A stretch of 64,000 nt of DNA from Mesorhabditis belari (taxonomy: Eukaryota > Nematoda > Chromadorea > Rhabditida > Rhabditidae), in contig CAUEEP010000732.1 of NCBI GenBank assembly GCA_958450365.1, positions 3,039,001-3,103,000 on the forward strand, in the 5' to 3' direction. Below are positions 12,357-22,014 of this stretch, piece after piece. The notes under the pieces are model-generated. The model saw only the letters and a list, made by a program, of their open reading frames with translations. It was not told the origin of the DNA and did no database searches. The translations under genes were made by a program, and so were the position numbers. Every line of letters begins with the position of its first letter. The first letter of the stretch is position 1.

Positions 12357-13278
12357 GTTCAACAACAACAATATTTCTAAGTTTCAAAGTTGTCAAATGT
12401 TCAATGTTCATTTAATCGAAGAGTTAAACGAAAAATATTCGAAACTTGAAATGTAAAATGTGATGGGGGAGATGGAGGGGATCGAGATTTTTATGGTCTC
12501 CTCCATTTCTCTGTTTCATTTTCAGCAAAGAATAGCCTTGATTTCTCCCATTTATCGTCCGTAAACGAATAAAATCTTTCGAGAAAAGAGAAATTCACAT
12601 TTTCTTCAATGTTTTTGCTTTGGTTTTATCTGAAAATTTGTGAATGAGTTTAGAGGTTTGGAATTTGAATGAATTTGAATGAATTTTGTAGAATTTTAAC
12701 ATTTCTTCTTGCAGTAATGTGTATTTTCTTGCGTTTCTTTTTGAAAAGTTTACTTTTTTATTCGACTGGCAGTTAAGAAAATACAGTGAAAACGAAATAA
12801 TTTAATAAAACGAATCGCTCGAGACCGAAAACTTTGATATAACTTTGAACGTGTTTTTAACTTCAATTTTTCAAAATTTCAAACGATATAACTTCAAATT
12901 TTCTACGTAACTGCGCTGGCCGGCTACTGATTGCATTTGGCTGGGGCAGCTACGCACAAATTTTGGATACTTTATAGGATTTCAAATTCTTTGTATCGAA
13001 GTTCGATTGGATCTCAAAATTGTGCAAAAAAAAGGAATTACGATAGATTTAGTGGAAAATAGAAAAGATTAAATTAGATTACAAAGAAAAGGAAAAAGAA
13101 TCTAGATAAATGTAGTTAAGTTAATCTAGTTAAATTAATCTAGTTAAGTTAAGCTAGTTAAGCTAAGCTAGTTAAGTTAATCTAGTTAAGCTAATCTAGT
13201 TAAGCTAATCTAGTTAAATGTTTATCAAAGGAAATTTGTTGTAAATGTAAATAAAATTGATCTACAGATCAATTTTTT
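12357..13278. other. Intergenic stretch, no gene seen
   Basis: AT-rich sequence between the minisatellite and the 3' end of the F-box gene. It contains a short TTAAGTTAATCTAG repeat (about 13117-13215). No supported coding or RNA feature. Confidence 0.6.
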
Positions 13279-16200
13279 CTAAAATGATTCATCTAAATTT
13301 TTGTGATCCAAAACCGGAAACTGTCGAAATTGGGCGGTGATTTGGGAGATGATCGACAAGAAATCTCCGTTGAAATTCTCGGTCACAAAAACCGTGTCAA
13401 AACCCTGGAATTTGATGGTTTAATAGTGATAGATCTAGTGATAGATCTAGTGATAGATCTAGTGATAGATCTAGTGATAGATCTAGTGATAGATCTAGTG
13501 ATAGATCTAGTGATAGATCTAGTGATAGATCTAGTGATAGATCTGGTGATAGATCTAGTGATAGATCTGGTGATAGATAATGGTGATAGATAATGGTGAT
13601 AGATCTAGTGATAGATCTGGTGATAGATAATGGATGGATTTGGATTTGGTGATAGATAAGTAAAGCATATCAAATCATAACTTTGAGCTTAAGCTGGTCA
13701 AATGTAAGCTAAAAGTTTGACGACGCTGATTTTCTCAATTGTTCTAAATCAATTTCTTTTTTATATCAAGTCCAGGCTAGACTCAGAGAAGCTAGTTTTA
13801 AAACACCATTCACTGATCCATTCATAAAGATAATAAAGTTAAATAGACTTTAAATAGAGTTAATAGACTTAGAGTTAATAGATTTTATTTAATAAATAAA
13901 TAAAGTCTATTATAGATAATATTAGGTTGTCCGGAATGAAAATACCCTTTTAATGAAAAACAAATCTATCTCCACAAAAAAGAAAAAAAGGCGCTGTAAT
14001 CCAAAAGATATTCTCCGTTGTTGGCAATAGTCTTTCTCCATTTTTCTTTCAAATCTCGGATCCCTTTGCTGAAGAAATCCTGAAGCTGCGAGTCAAAGTA
14101 TTGGCTTACCCAAATTCGGACTTCGTCGTGATCCTTGAAGTGTTTATCGGTCAGGAAGTGCTGCATAGATCGAAATAAGCGGTAGTCTGAGGGTGCCGGA
14201 TCTGGACTATACGGCGACTGCGGGAGACATTCCCAATTCAATTCCTCGAGTTTTTCTTGCGTCATCTTTGCTGTGTGTGAGCGCGCGCAATCTTGCAGAT
14301 ATCTCACAGTCGATGCGTTTACACCTTGATTCTTGAGAGTCTGGTCTAAAAGTTCCAGCTGTTGCACATATACATCTGAGGTAACTGTTGGACGAGAATG
14401 TAGAACCTCAAAGTGTATCAGACCACGGGAATTCCACCAAACAGATAACATGGCCTTTCTTCCATCCGGATCACGTTGTGGCGTCGTTTTTTGACTGTTC
14501 TCCTGGACTTAACCACTTCTGTTTTCGCGATGGGTTATCGTAGTAAATCCATTTTTCATCGGCCGTCACAATAGTGTCCCAAAAACCTCGATTTTTTGAT
14601 TGACGAAGAAGAATACCGGCCATAGTCGCTCGAGTAGCTTTATTAGCGTCACTAAGTTGATGGGATACCCATTCTCCGACGAGATTCGCTTTACCCAAAC
14701 GGTGTAAATGGTCCGCAATTGTTGTGTGGCCTACAGCAAACATTTTTGCAAGTTCCCGAGTCGACAAGGTTGGGTCATTTTCTATGGCTTCTCGAAGATC
14801 GTCATCGTGGAGGGAGTGACCACGTCCTCGATCCTGTAGAGTTTCGTCTCCCTCTCTAAATCGTTGAAACCATTTTTTACAAGCTTCCTCAAAATAAGCA
14901 GCTTCTCCAAAAAATTTCAAGATTGAACTATGGCTCTCCCGGACACTTTTTCCTTGTTTAAAGTCGTAGAGCAAGCACACCCGAATTCGGTACTTCTGAT
15001 CTTCCATTCGAAAAAAGTCAAAATTGTAAGGCAGTAAATTTTTATAAAAACATAGAGTTAGAAAAGATATATAACTTTAAAACAAAACAAAAATCAGACG
15101 CGAAGCTGTTCGCTACACCAAAAAAAATTGCAATCGAAGCTGAGGGTATTTTCATTCGGGACACCCTAATAGATTGTTTTACAGTCATGGGCAAAAGTCT
15201 TTTAACGTTGGTTTTTAGAAGTTTGCTCTTTGTCTTGATCTTGATCCAAATCCGATCAATTTGCAAACGTTTGAAAGATTTAAAGGGCTTATTATCTCTA
15301 TCTTATTTAACATTATAAAAAGATGGATTTGACGATTGTCATGAACTTTTTAAAAAAACAAAAATTGAGCCAAAAAAATTGAGCCTTTAAAAAAAGCCAT
15401 CTTTTAACCGTTTACAAATTGGTCGAATTTTGATCAAGATATACAAAGAGCAAACTTCTAAAAACTAATGTTAAAAGACTTTTCTCCATGACTGTAAAAC
15501 AATCTATTATCTATTATCTTTATTATCATCTTTATTATCATCTTTATTATCTTTATGAATGGATATCATAAAATCAATGTCTTCACAAAGAGTAAACTTC
15601 TAAAAACCAATGTTAAAAGACTTTTCTCTATGACTGTATCTTTATTTTTTATCATAGAATCAGTGTCTTCACACACAAAAAAAACAAACCTGGAAAAGCA
15701 AAGCTCGATCTGATCGATAGTGCTCTGAATCGAGAAGGTATGCCCAGTAGTTACCGTAATATTGCGGGTTACCGGTGAACTGAAAAGTGAGCTAGATTTT
15801 TTTGAATCTATTGGAGAATTTCTTTACATGAACTGCACTAATAATCGCATTGAATGTCTCAATCGTTTTCGGCTCCAACTCCAACGCGTAAATCCTTTTC
15901 TTCATAAAGGTACTTGATTGAACCGCGAAAGTCTGAATTTGGGTATTTGAGAGTTGATTTTTATCTTGCATTTCAGGCTTTAGTCTTAAAAGTTAGACTT
16001 AGCTGCTCATCACTAGATTTAGCTGATTCTCTAGCCTATGCTTAGACTTAGACTTAGCTGCTCATCACTAGATTTAGCTGATTATCTAGCATATGCTTAG
16101 ACTTAGACGTAGATTGACTTAGACTTAGACTTCTACAACTTCACCTCAAGAATTTCCAGTACATCTTTCACCGGAAAAATCCCGAGTTTAGCATTTTTCG

Positions 16201-18958
16201 TAAAAGAGGCGGAAGTGCTGGAGGTGGAGGATCATTGGGAAATGGATTGGCTCGTGGGAAAACATTCAATCGTTGTTGCCTGTTTCGGTACTCAATTCCA
16301 AGAGGGATCGGTTCCGGTAGACGGGGAAGGACGAAATTAACAAAATCCTTATCAGAGATTTCATTTGGTGTCTCCTGATTCCGCATTGTCTCGATGAAGA
16401 CAAATGAAGAGGCGGATGTCTGCAAATTGTACGATAAGTCGTTCAACTATCAAAGTTCAGCTTTTGAAGCCGTTCAACTATGAAACAAAGCTATGACGGA
16501 ACTAAGCTTTTCTAGAGTTCACTCTCTCTTCTCTAGAAAGTGGATCATTTGAAAAGCTAACGTAATCTTTTTCAAATTTTCCGCTTTTTAAAGATTATTA
16601 CAAACCAATGCCAAGAATTGACTCATCCCAGCAGGACACTTTTTACACTTCTCATAGCACCAACATCTCCATTCATCGACGATCCATTTAAGCCCCAACT
16701 AAACATTTTTGTCATTTGCATTAATTTTAAGCTCACTAGATTATAAACCTAATTTTAAGATTGATAGAATTTACCGTAGACTTTATTTCCACTCGATTAA
16801 TGAGCTTTTGCAGATTTCGTATACAATTGAAGACAAAAATGGCGGCACCAGAGTTTTGCAAAAGAGTGGAAAAGTTGAGAAGGTCCGGAATTGAATAGCT
16901 GAAGGGTTAAAGTTAAAGTTTTCATTAGATTCACTGGCATATGTTTAATAATATCTTGAAGGATATTCAAGAATATATACTTTGTTTGATTTGTCAAGAT
17001 TTGTTTTAGATTTTGTCTCACTGGCAAGTATTTGCATTTCATTGAAACTCATCTCTTCTTCTCTTCGAAGAAAAAATTGTTCAAAAACTTCAAAACCGGT
17101 TTTAACCGAATCCCTAATTTAAATAAGATCTTAGCTAAAGGATTTTAGCGTTGCAGAGGCTAAGGAATGGATCTGTTACCGTATTTTCTCTAATAGTGGT
17201 GCACCGAGTTGATGTCTGAGCCGTGTTGATGACTATTTACAGCTGCCAAAGTTTTCCCAGAAGCTCAACACTCAAATCCCCCACTAGATCTCATCGTCAG
17301 CTACATTTTTCGACCCCACATCAATAGGTTCTGATAAGCGGCTTTTGAGATTTCGAGGAATTTAGGCAACGCTTAGGGTGAATAGAGAAAATCGGTAATT
17401 TTTTTGACTTTTTGAATGAATAAATATAGAAAATAAATTCATTTAAATAGTTAAAGCTATTAATTAAATGAATCTTTTTATTTCTAGGTTGTGGTTTTGC
17501 TTTAAATGTTTGTTGTCCGATCAATCCGGCTAGAGATTTGGGGCCTCGTTTGTTCGCTTATTTACTCTATGGATCCGAGGTTTTCTCGTGAGTTGCTTAT
17601 CCCGATCAATCCGGCTAGAGCACAATTATTAGAGAAAATACGGTATTTGAAACTGACAAGCAATAGATATAATAAAATAAAATGGTTAGAACTAAGTCTA
17701 GATATTCTTTTATTTAACTTTTAACTAAAATAATCGATAATCGATCAAAAATCGATCATTTTGATAATCGAAACTTTTTTGATCAAAAACAAACCGTGAC
17801 ATTTTGATAGGGGTTTTCAATTGGGAAGGTATGCACTCGGAGTAAACGGGGTCGAATCGTTTTTGTCAATTGAAAGATCACAAATCTCTCGTCAAAGTCT
17901 TCAGCTATCAGAAAATCCTTGTTTCCACTGCAGAAAAAAAAAAAACTCATCAATGAATGAATGAAGATTCTTGAAATTTACCCAAACAATTGCGAGTGGG
18001 TGATTTTGATTTTCTCTTCTGTTCCTTCTGTATTCCTACTGAACGAGATCGCGAAATGCCCATCGCGACTGTTCCAGAGTCTGATTTTCACCTGAAATCC
18101 TCACATTTTCATGGTTTAATAGTACAAAATCTCTATTTTTAGACTCTATTTTAGAATATTAATGCAATCAATCTTAAATCAATCTCATTTTTCCGTGAAC
18201 AAATATGATTTTTAAGTAATTTATTCAATTTTTTACCTGATTTTGCGTGCCGCTGAGGTGTGCTTGGCCGATTTTTCGCGGCAACAGACCCACTTTATTC
18301 ACCAAATCTTTTGTGCCCTAGAATTTGATGTTATGAACGTTTTTTTTTGATTGTTTAAAGTCAAAGTCTATTTCAGTTAAAATAATCAATCAAAATCAAT
18401 CAATCAAAATTAACCAATCAATCAATCAATCCAAATCAATCAATCAATCAATTCAAATCAATCAATCAATGAATCAATCAATCCAAATCAATCAATCAAT
18501 CAATCCAAATCAATCCGAATCAATGAATCAATCAATCCAAATCAATGAATCAATCAATCCAAATCAATCAATCAATCAATCTAAATTTTCATTTTTCAAC
18601 AGTTTTTAATATTTTCTGTGCCCGTCCTTTTCTCAAATAAAGCTCAAATACATTTTTATTATTTAAAGCCTAGTGCTATTGTTTAAAGCTATAGCTTTGA
18701 AATAAAGTAGATAGAACAAAATGAAGGCTGGATTGAGCAGTAATCCTAGAGCTTGTTGGTGAGTTTAATTAGCTGTAAGGTTGTAGTTTAGATTGAAATA
18801 AATCATTAAAAGAATGAAAAGAATAGATTTATTTCCATTTCCTAATTTTCACTCACTGAATTGATCCCCCTGATCAGCACTTTCTCATTTGTAGAGAGTA
18901 GCTCGAAGATATTCAGCTTCAGCAATAGGGGCAATGCTTCGACCGGGAATTCCTTCAT
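13279..18958 (-). CDS. Nematode F-box protein (possible frameshift)
   Basis: Probable substrate adaptor of an SCF ubiquitin ligase. Exons on the minus strand: 18857-18958 (ATG), 18237-18317, 17982-18091, 17795-17927, 16606-16698, 16145-16446, 15828-15932, 15690-15779 and 13279-13404 (TAG). The N-terminus reads MKEFPVEALPLLL...NIFEL then LIRGINSGTKDLVNK, the spacing of an F-box; the remaining ~300 residues resemble nothing I can name. A cysteine cluster (CWCYEKCKKC) lies in exon 16606-16698. Exon 16145-16446 is 302 bases, one short of keeping phase: the frame in its first part reaches a stop (NSGFFR*), whereas the downstream frame continues as KLGIFPVKDVLEILE. This suggests a one-base lesion or sequence error near 16175-16200. 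The mariner, a hairpin MITE and MITE-A copy 3 are all intronic. Confidence 0.6.
13430..13640. repeat. 12-bp GATAGATCTAGT tandem array
   Basis: About fifteen copies of GATAGATCTAGT in the last intron of the minus-strand F-box gene, degrading to GATAGATAATGGT at the right. The DLVIDLVI open frame is a translation of the repeat. Confidence 0.9.
13922..15169 (-). mobile_element. mariner element with TA target duplication
   Basis: 1248-bp element flanked by TA. Terminal inverted repeats (TTAGGTTGTCCGGAATG at left; complement of TTAGGGTGTCCCGAATG at right) of about 28 bases. It carries a nearly complete transposase on the minus strand and is inserted in the last intron of the F-box gene in the same orientation. 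Confidence 0.95.
13966..15007 (-). pseudogene. mariner transposase, broken by one frameshift
   Basis: DDE transposase of the mariner family. The N-terminal half (14471-15007) has the helix-turn-helix DNA-binding region (KSVRESHSS...) and the first catalytic Asp in TADEKWIYYDN. The C-terminal half (13966-14451) has the second Asp in YLQDCARSH and the third in YSPDPAPSDYRLF, the mariner DD34D arrangement. The two frames are separated by a one-base change in a short A run after the GEQSK motif near 14480-14490; upstream it runs into a stop. All other landmarks are present, so inactivation looks recent. Nearly full family length (~345 residues). Confidence 0.93.
15180..15496. mobile_element. Hairpin MITE with TACAGTCATGG ends
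   Basis: Inverted repeat; the left end TACAGTCATGGGCAAAAGTC pairs with GACTTTTCTCCATGACTGTA on the right, with arms of ~110 bases. A partial copy of one arm is present at 15585-15640. Directly adjacent to the mariner. Confidence 0.8.
17179..17643 (+). mobile_element. MITE family A, copy 3, carrying captured aquaporin intron + exon
   Basis: TA-flanked element starting CCGTATTTTCTCTAATAG and ending GAGAAAATACGG. The first ~220 bases are the usual MITE core. From ~17395 on, sequence matches the aquaporin locus 2075-2277: the end of the intron (TTGACTTTTTGAATGAATAA), its TTTCTAG acceptor, the whole NPARD exon and its GTGAGT donor. A short repeat of the exon (GATCAATCCGGCTAGAG) then leads into a second right terminal repeat. 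The captured exon differs from the parent where GGCTAT has become TGTTGT (Gly-Tyr to Cys-Cys). It lies in an intron of the F-box gene on the opposite strand. Confidence 0.9.
17487..17588 (+). pseudogene. Captured aquaporin exon (second NPA box)
   Basis: Copy of the aquaporin exon 2172-2271 with both splice signals, still open and encoding INPARDLGPRLFAYLL. It has no other aquaporin exons around it and cannot make a channel. It could act as a cryptic exon only in plus-strand transcripts. Confidence 0.85.
18380..18590. repeat. ATCAATCAATCCAA tandem array
   Basis: Simple repeat of AATCAATCAATCAATCC and shorter variants in the first intron of the F-box gene. Similar in kind to the intronic array at 67-258, read on the other strand. 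Confidence 0.85.
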
Positions 18959-19435
18959 TGAAATGAATTTACAGATGAGAATAAATAAAGAAGAAAATCT
19001 TTTTGGCTTGGTTTCGGCGAGAGAAAAACTTGGCAATGGTTCTCTTTTTTGAAAAACGCGACGCAACCGCTTTCGCCTTGTTATCTAGCGCTTTTGATAG
19101 TAAACACGTGTTTTGTGATAAACAATGAGAAATATTTATAGATAAGTTACAAAAAATTGTACATATCATACATATAACGGGCAAAAGTAAGACTTAAAGC
19201 AATAGAAAACTGGTCTGTTAGTTGTTAGCTTTTGTTAGCTTTTGTTAGTTGGTTAATATTTGACAAGACCACAAAATTATGTAAATTCAGAAGAAAACGA
19301 TAAAAGTTGCCTCTATTTTAATATATAAGCGAAAACTCTTCCCATTTTCAATTCCTTTAAGTCAGGTACGATAGACGACTCTGGAAATGGCTTTGGCTTC
19401 TTCAAATTCACAATAAAGATATAAGGAAGCCAAAG

Positions 19436-19486
19436 CCCAAGGGTTAATTGCCTCGGTTGAAAAACCCGAGGCAATTAACCCTTGGG
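19436..19486. repeat. Perfect 21-bp hairpin
   Basis: Arms 19436-19456 (CCCAAGGGTTAATTGCCTCG...) and 19466-19486 are exact complements with a 9-base loop (TTGAAAAAC). Lies ~200 bases downstream of the small secreted-peptide gene. Could be a folded 3' element or a miniature transposon relic. Confidence 0.85.
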
Positions 19487-19681
19487 TAATTAAACCGAGT
19501 TTCGGGGATCTCTGTGGAAGTATCTGCGCGCGCCGTGTGCCAGATGCCACTTTTTCCTACGGCGCACACGAAGGGTACGCACAGTTTCACTGGTGATCTA
19601 ATAATTGAGATGATTTGGTTTTGCAAAAAGAACCCGTTTCTTTGAAAGACAATAAATAAGTACAAATATTAATCTTGGCTT

Positions 19682-20098
19682 TCATTCAAAATCCCCATCA
19701 TCTTCATCATCTTCACCCGAGCATTTCTCCTCCCAGCAAAAAAGACGAAGAACGCATTTCGAGCAGTGTGAAATCCGCTCACACTCGTCTGCAGTGCATA
19801 GAGCCTGGAAAAATATTGTTTTTATTGAGAATAATTTGGGGAATCTAGAATAGGATTTCTGTGCGAGTAACGCGTTTTCGGGGTTACAGTAGTGTTCCAA
19901 ATAGTGGGTAATTTGGAAAGTTACCGTAATCATTGCTACATTGCACAAAATTCAAAAAATATGCATTTTTGTGCTAAAATATCGCGTAAAAGTTCTTTTT
20001 TTTGAGAAACGACACTCAATCGATTTGCCCACCTGAACGAGTTTTCCCGAGAAAGCCATCAAAACGAAAGCAATCATTAAAATTGCGCATATCCTCAT
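19682..20098 (-). CDS. Small secreted six-cysteine protein with acidic tail
   Basis: Two exons on the minus strand: 20033-20098 (ATG) and 19682-19804 (TGA), joined at a phase-0 intron with good GT/AG sites; 62 residues. Residues 1-22 (MRICAILMIAFVLMAFSG...) look like a signal peptide. The mature part has exactly six cysteines with the spacing CX4CX5CX2CX5CX4C, followed by the tail SGEDDEDDGDFE. No family recognised. The mirror-symmetric spacing suggests a compact disulphide-linked fold, for example a secreted peptide or defence/signalling factor, but that is inference. The coding call rests on intron phase, signal peptide and cysteines, with no homologue known to me. Confidence 0.65.
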
Positions 20099-20689
20099 TT
20101 GAGACTTTTATCGAATAAGCAATCAGCTGTCTTCTAGTGGCAAAATCAAAGTAAACTGATTGATAGAAATATTTGGAGGAAATGATGACTCTCATTGCTG
20201 AGAGGGGTGTCCTTTTTGACGTCAAATGAGCGGTGATCTCTCACATTGATGGGGAAGAAACTTGATCGACTCTAAAACAGCGAATAGCATTTTTGGAGTC
20301 TGTTTCGATGTTATAAACATCGAAATACCCAAAAATCGTAGAGTAGCCAAAGTCTAATAGCGGTTAAAAAGTAGTGAAATAAATTAATAGCTGCTGCCGC
20401 TTGAAAGTATATTAACTTAAATATTAACAGTTAACGGCCAAAAATCGGTTGGGTGGGTAAAAACTTAAAAACTTTGACTGTTTCTTAAATCTCATTGCAT
20501 TTCCATGACCTGCTTTGATCCATGCTTTTTGATTGTGTGATTTCTCCAATACCCAACTCTTATCCTATTCATTAGAGTCACTAATTGGCAAATCATTTGA
20601 GTGGGTAAATTTTTAAAAATGTCTGGGGAAATGTTGGAAAAGTTTTGTTACTTGCATTTTTGTGTAACGATCCTTCTGCTCATCGTTTG

Positions 20690-21375
20690 GGGGTGGCTAC
20701 TTTACACCAAATTTTCTGCACAACTCGTCATAACTTTCGAGACTATGAAAATACCGCACCGCCATTTGTGCACACGTGGAAAAACGTCTCTTGCGCACAA
20801 CAGACCCCGCCCACTAACTTCAAGCGCTAAAGATTGCACCAAATGGCCTACATTGTTTCGATTGGGTCCAAATTTTTACAGCCTGTTGCGCTCGCATATG
20901 TCCATCGACTGTAAAAATTTCAGCTTAATAGCTTCACTACAAACAATTGGGAAGCCATCGTTTGTTTTGCGCGAAAATGATGTCTTTTTTTGCGTCTTTT
21001 GCGCACAAAAAATTTAAGTCACTCTAAAATCGTTTGTAGTGAAGCTATTAAGCTGAAATTTTTACAGTCAATGGACATATGCGAGCGCAACAGGCTGTAA
21101 AAATTTGGACCCAATCGAAACAATGTAGGCCATTTGGTGCAACTTTTAGCGCTTGAAGTTAGTGGGCGGGGTCTGTTGTGCGCAAATGGCGGTGCGGTAT
21201 TTTCATAGTCCCTAACTTTCTTCTAAGTGGGCAAATTTTTGTGCCTTTGTTGTCATTTTGTAGATCCCAACAAGTGCAACAAAATGACACCAAAATCATA
21301 AAGATTGTTCCACTAAGAAGAAAGTTATGACGAGTTGTGCAAAAAAAAAATTGGCGCAAAGTAGCCATCCTCCAT
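20690..21375. mobile_element. Large hairpin MITE (GCGCAAA family)
   Basis: Inverted repeat with outer ends GGGTGGCTACTTT and complement near 21360, and a nearly perfect inner palindrome (TGTAGTGAAGCTATTAAGCT around 21040 against ~20930). Contains GCGCACAACAGACC-type motifs. No transposase. A degraded fragment of the inner arm occurs at 26925-26985 (CCAATCGAACCAACGTAGGC). Confidence 0.85.
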
Positions 21376-22002
21376 CGTTTTTTCCTGTCTCTTCTCAATT
21401 GTAAATTTTTCCCAAAGAATTTGCGCAAAAAGTTATCGCATCGAATGGACATCGAAATATTTGCCTCGAAAAGAGACGAATTCATTCCAAGGTTATCACA
21501 ATTTTGATCAGATCTAGGGGTTGGTTCTCATCTTTGCCGAATTTTGTTGTCATTTACACATCAACGCCGCTTTCTTTCAATTTCCTTACACTTTGATACG
21601 TTCAATTTGCTTGTGTCATAAGACTTTCGCTAGAAAATGCGAGCAGCAATGTGATATCATTTTCAGCATAGTTCTAGTACCAAATATTCATTGTTACCGG
21701 GGATTTTCTAAGCTAAAGCTTTGTTGTTCCCCGATTTCCTACTCCAATCCCTCATCATCGTGTTTTTCCCAGCGTCTCTCGCCCGTTTCCCTCTTTTTCT
21801 CTCAAAATCCTCCCTTCTTTTATTCCAAAGTCCCATCTGTTGGCCCCTTTTCCCGTCCCCAGCTTCTTTCGCTCTGTTGCGTCTAAACTACGCTTTTTAC
21901 TAGGTCGTCGTGGATTCTTTTTTCGCAATCTATTTACTACATGTTATTTTTGAGTTAAATTTTGTGCTCTTGCTTAATTTTTCTTTTCTTAAGCTTTTAA
22001 AT

Positions 22003-22014
22003 ATTTATTTATAG
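22003..22014 (+). promoter_or_regulatory. Splice acceptor abutting sams ATG (possible trans-splice site)
   Basis: ATTTATTTATAG lies immediately before the ATG of the SAM synthetase gene. Nematode mRNAs are often spliced-leader trans-spliced just upstream of the start. A 5' UTR cis-intron would look the same, since 21700-22000 is pyrimidine-rich. Confidence 0.5.

Noticed and set aside
11580..12456. Long open frames of 219-263 codons on both strands (EQEQE, RTRTR, CSCSS)
   Set aside because: They are translations of a GAACAA/GAAGAA minisatellite; no start context, splice signals or non-repeat domain supports a gene.
19362..19665. Minus-strand frames of 62-73 codons around the hairpin
   Set aside because: No signal peptide, homology or consistent splice model; one frame simply reads through the palindrome.
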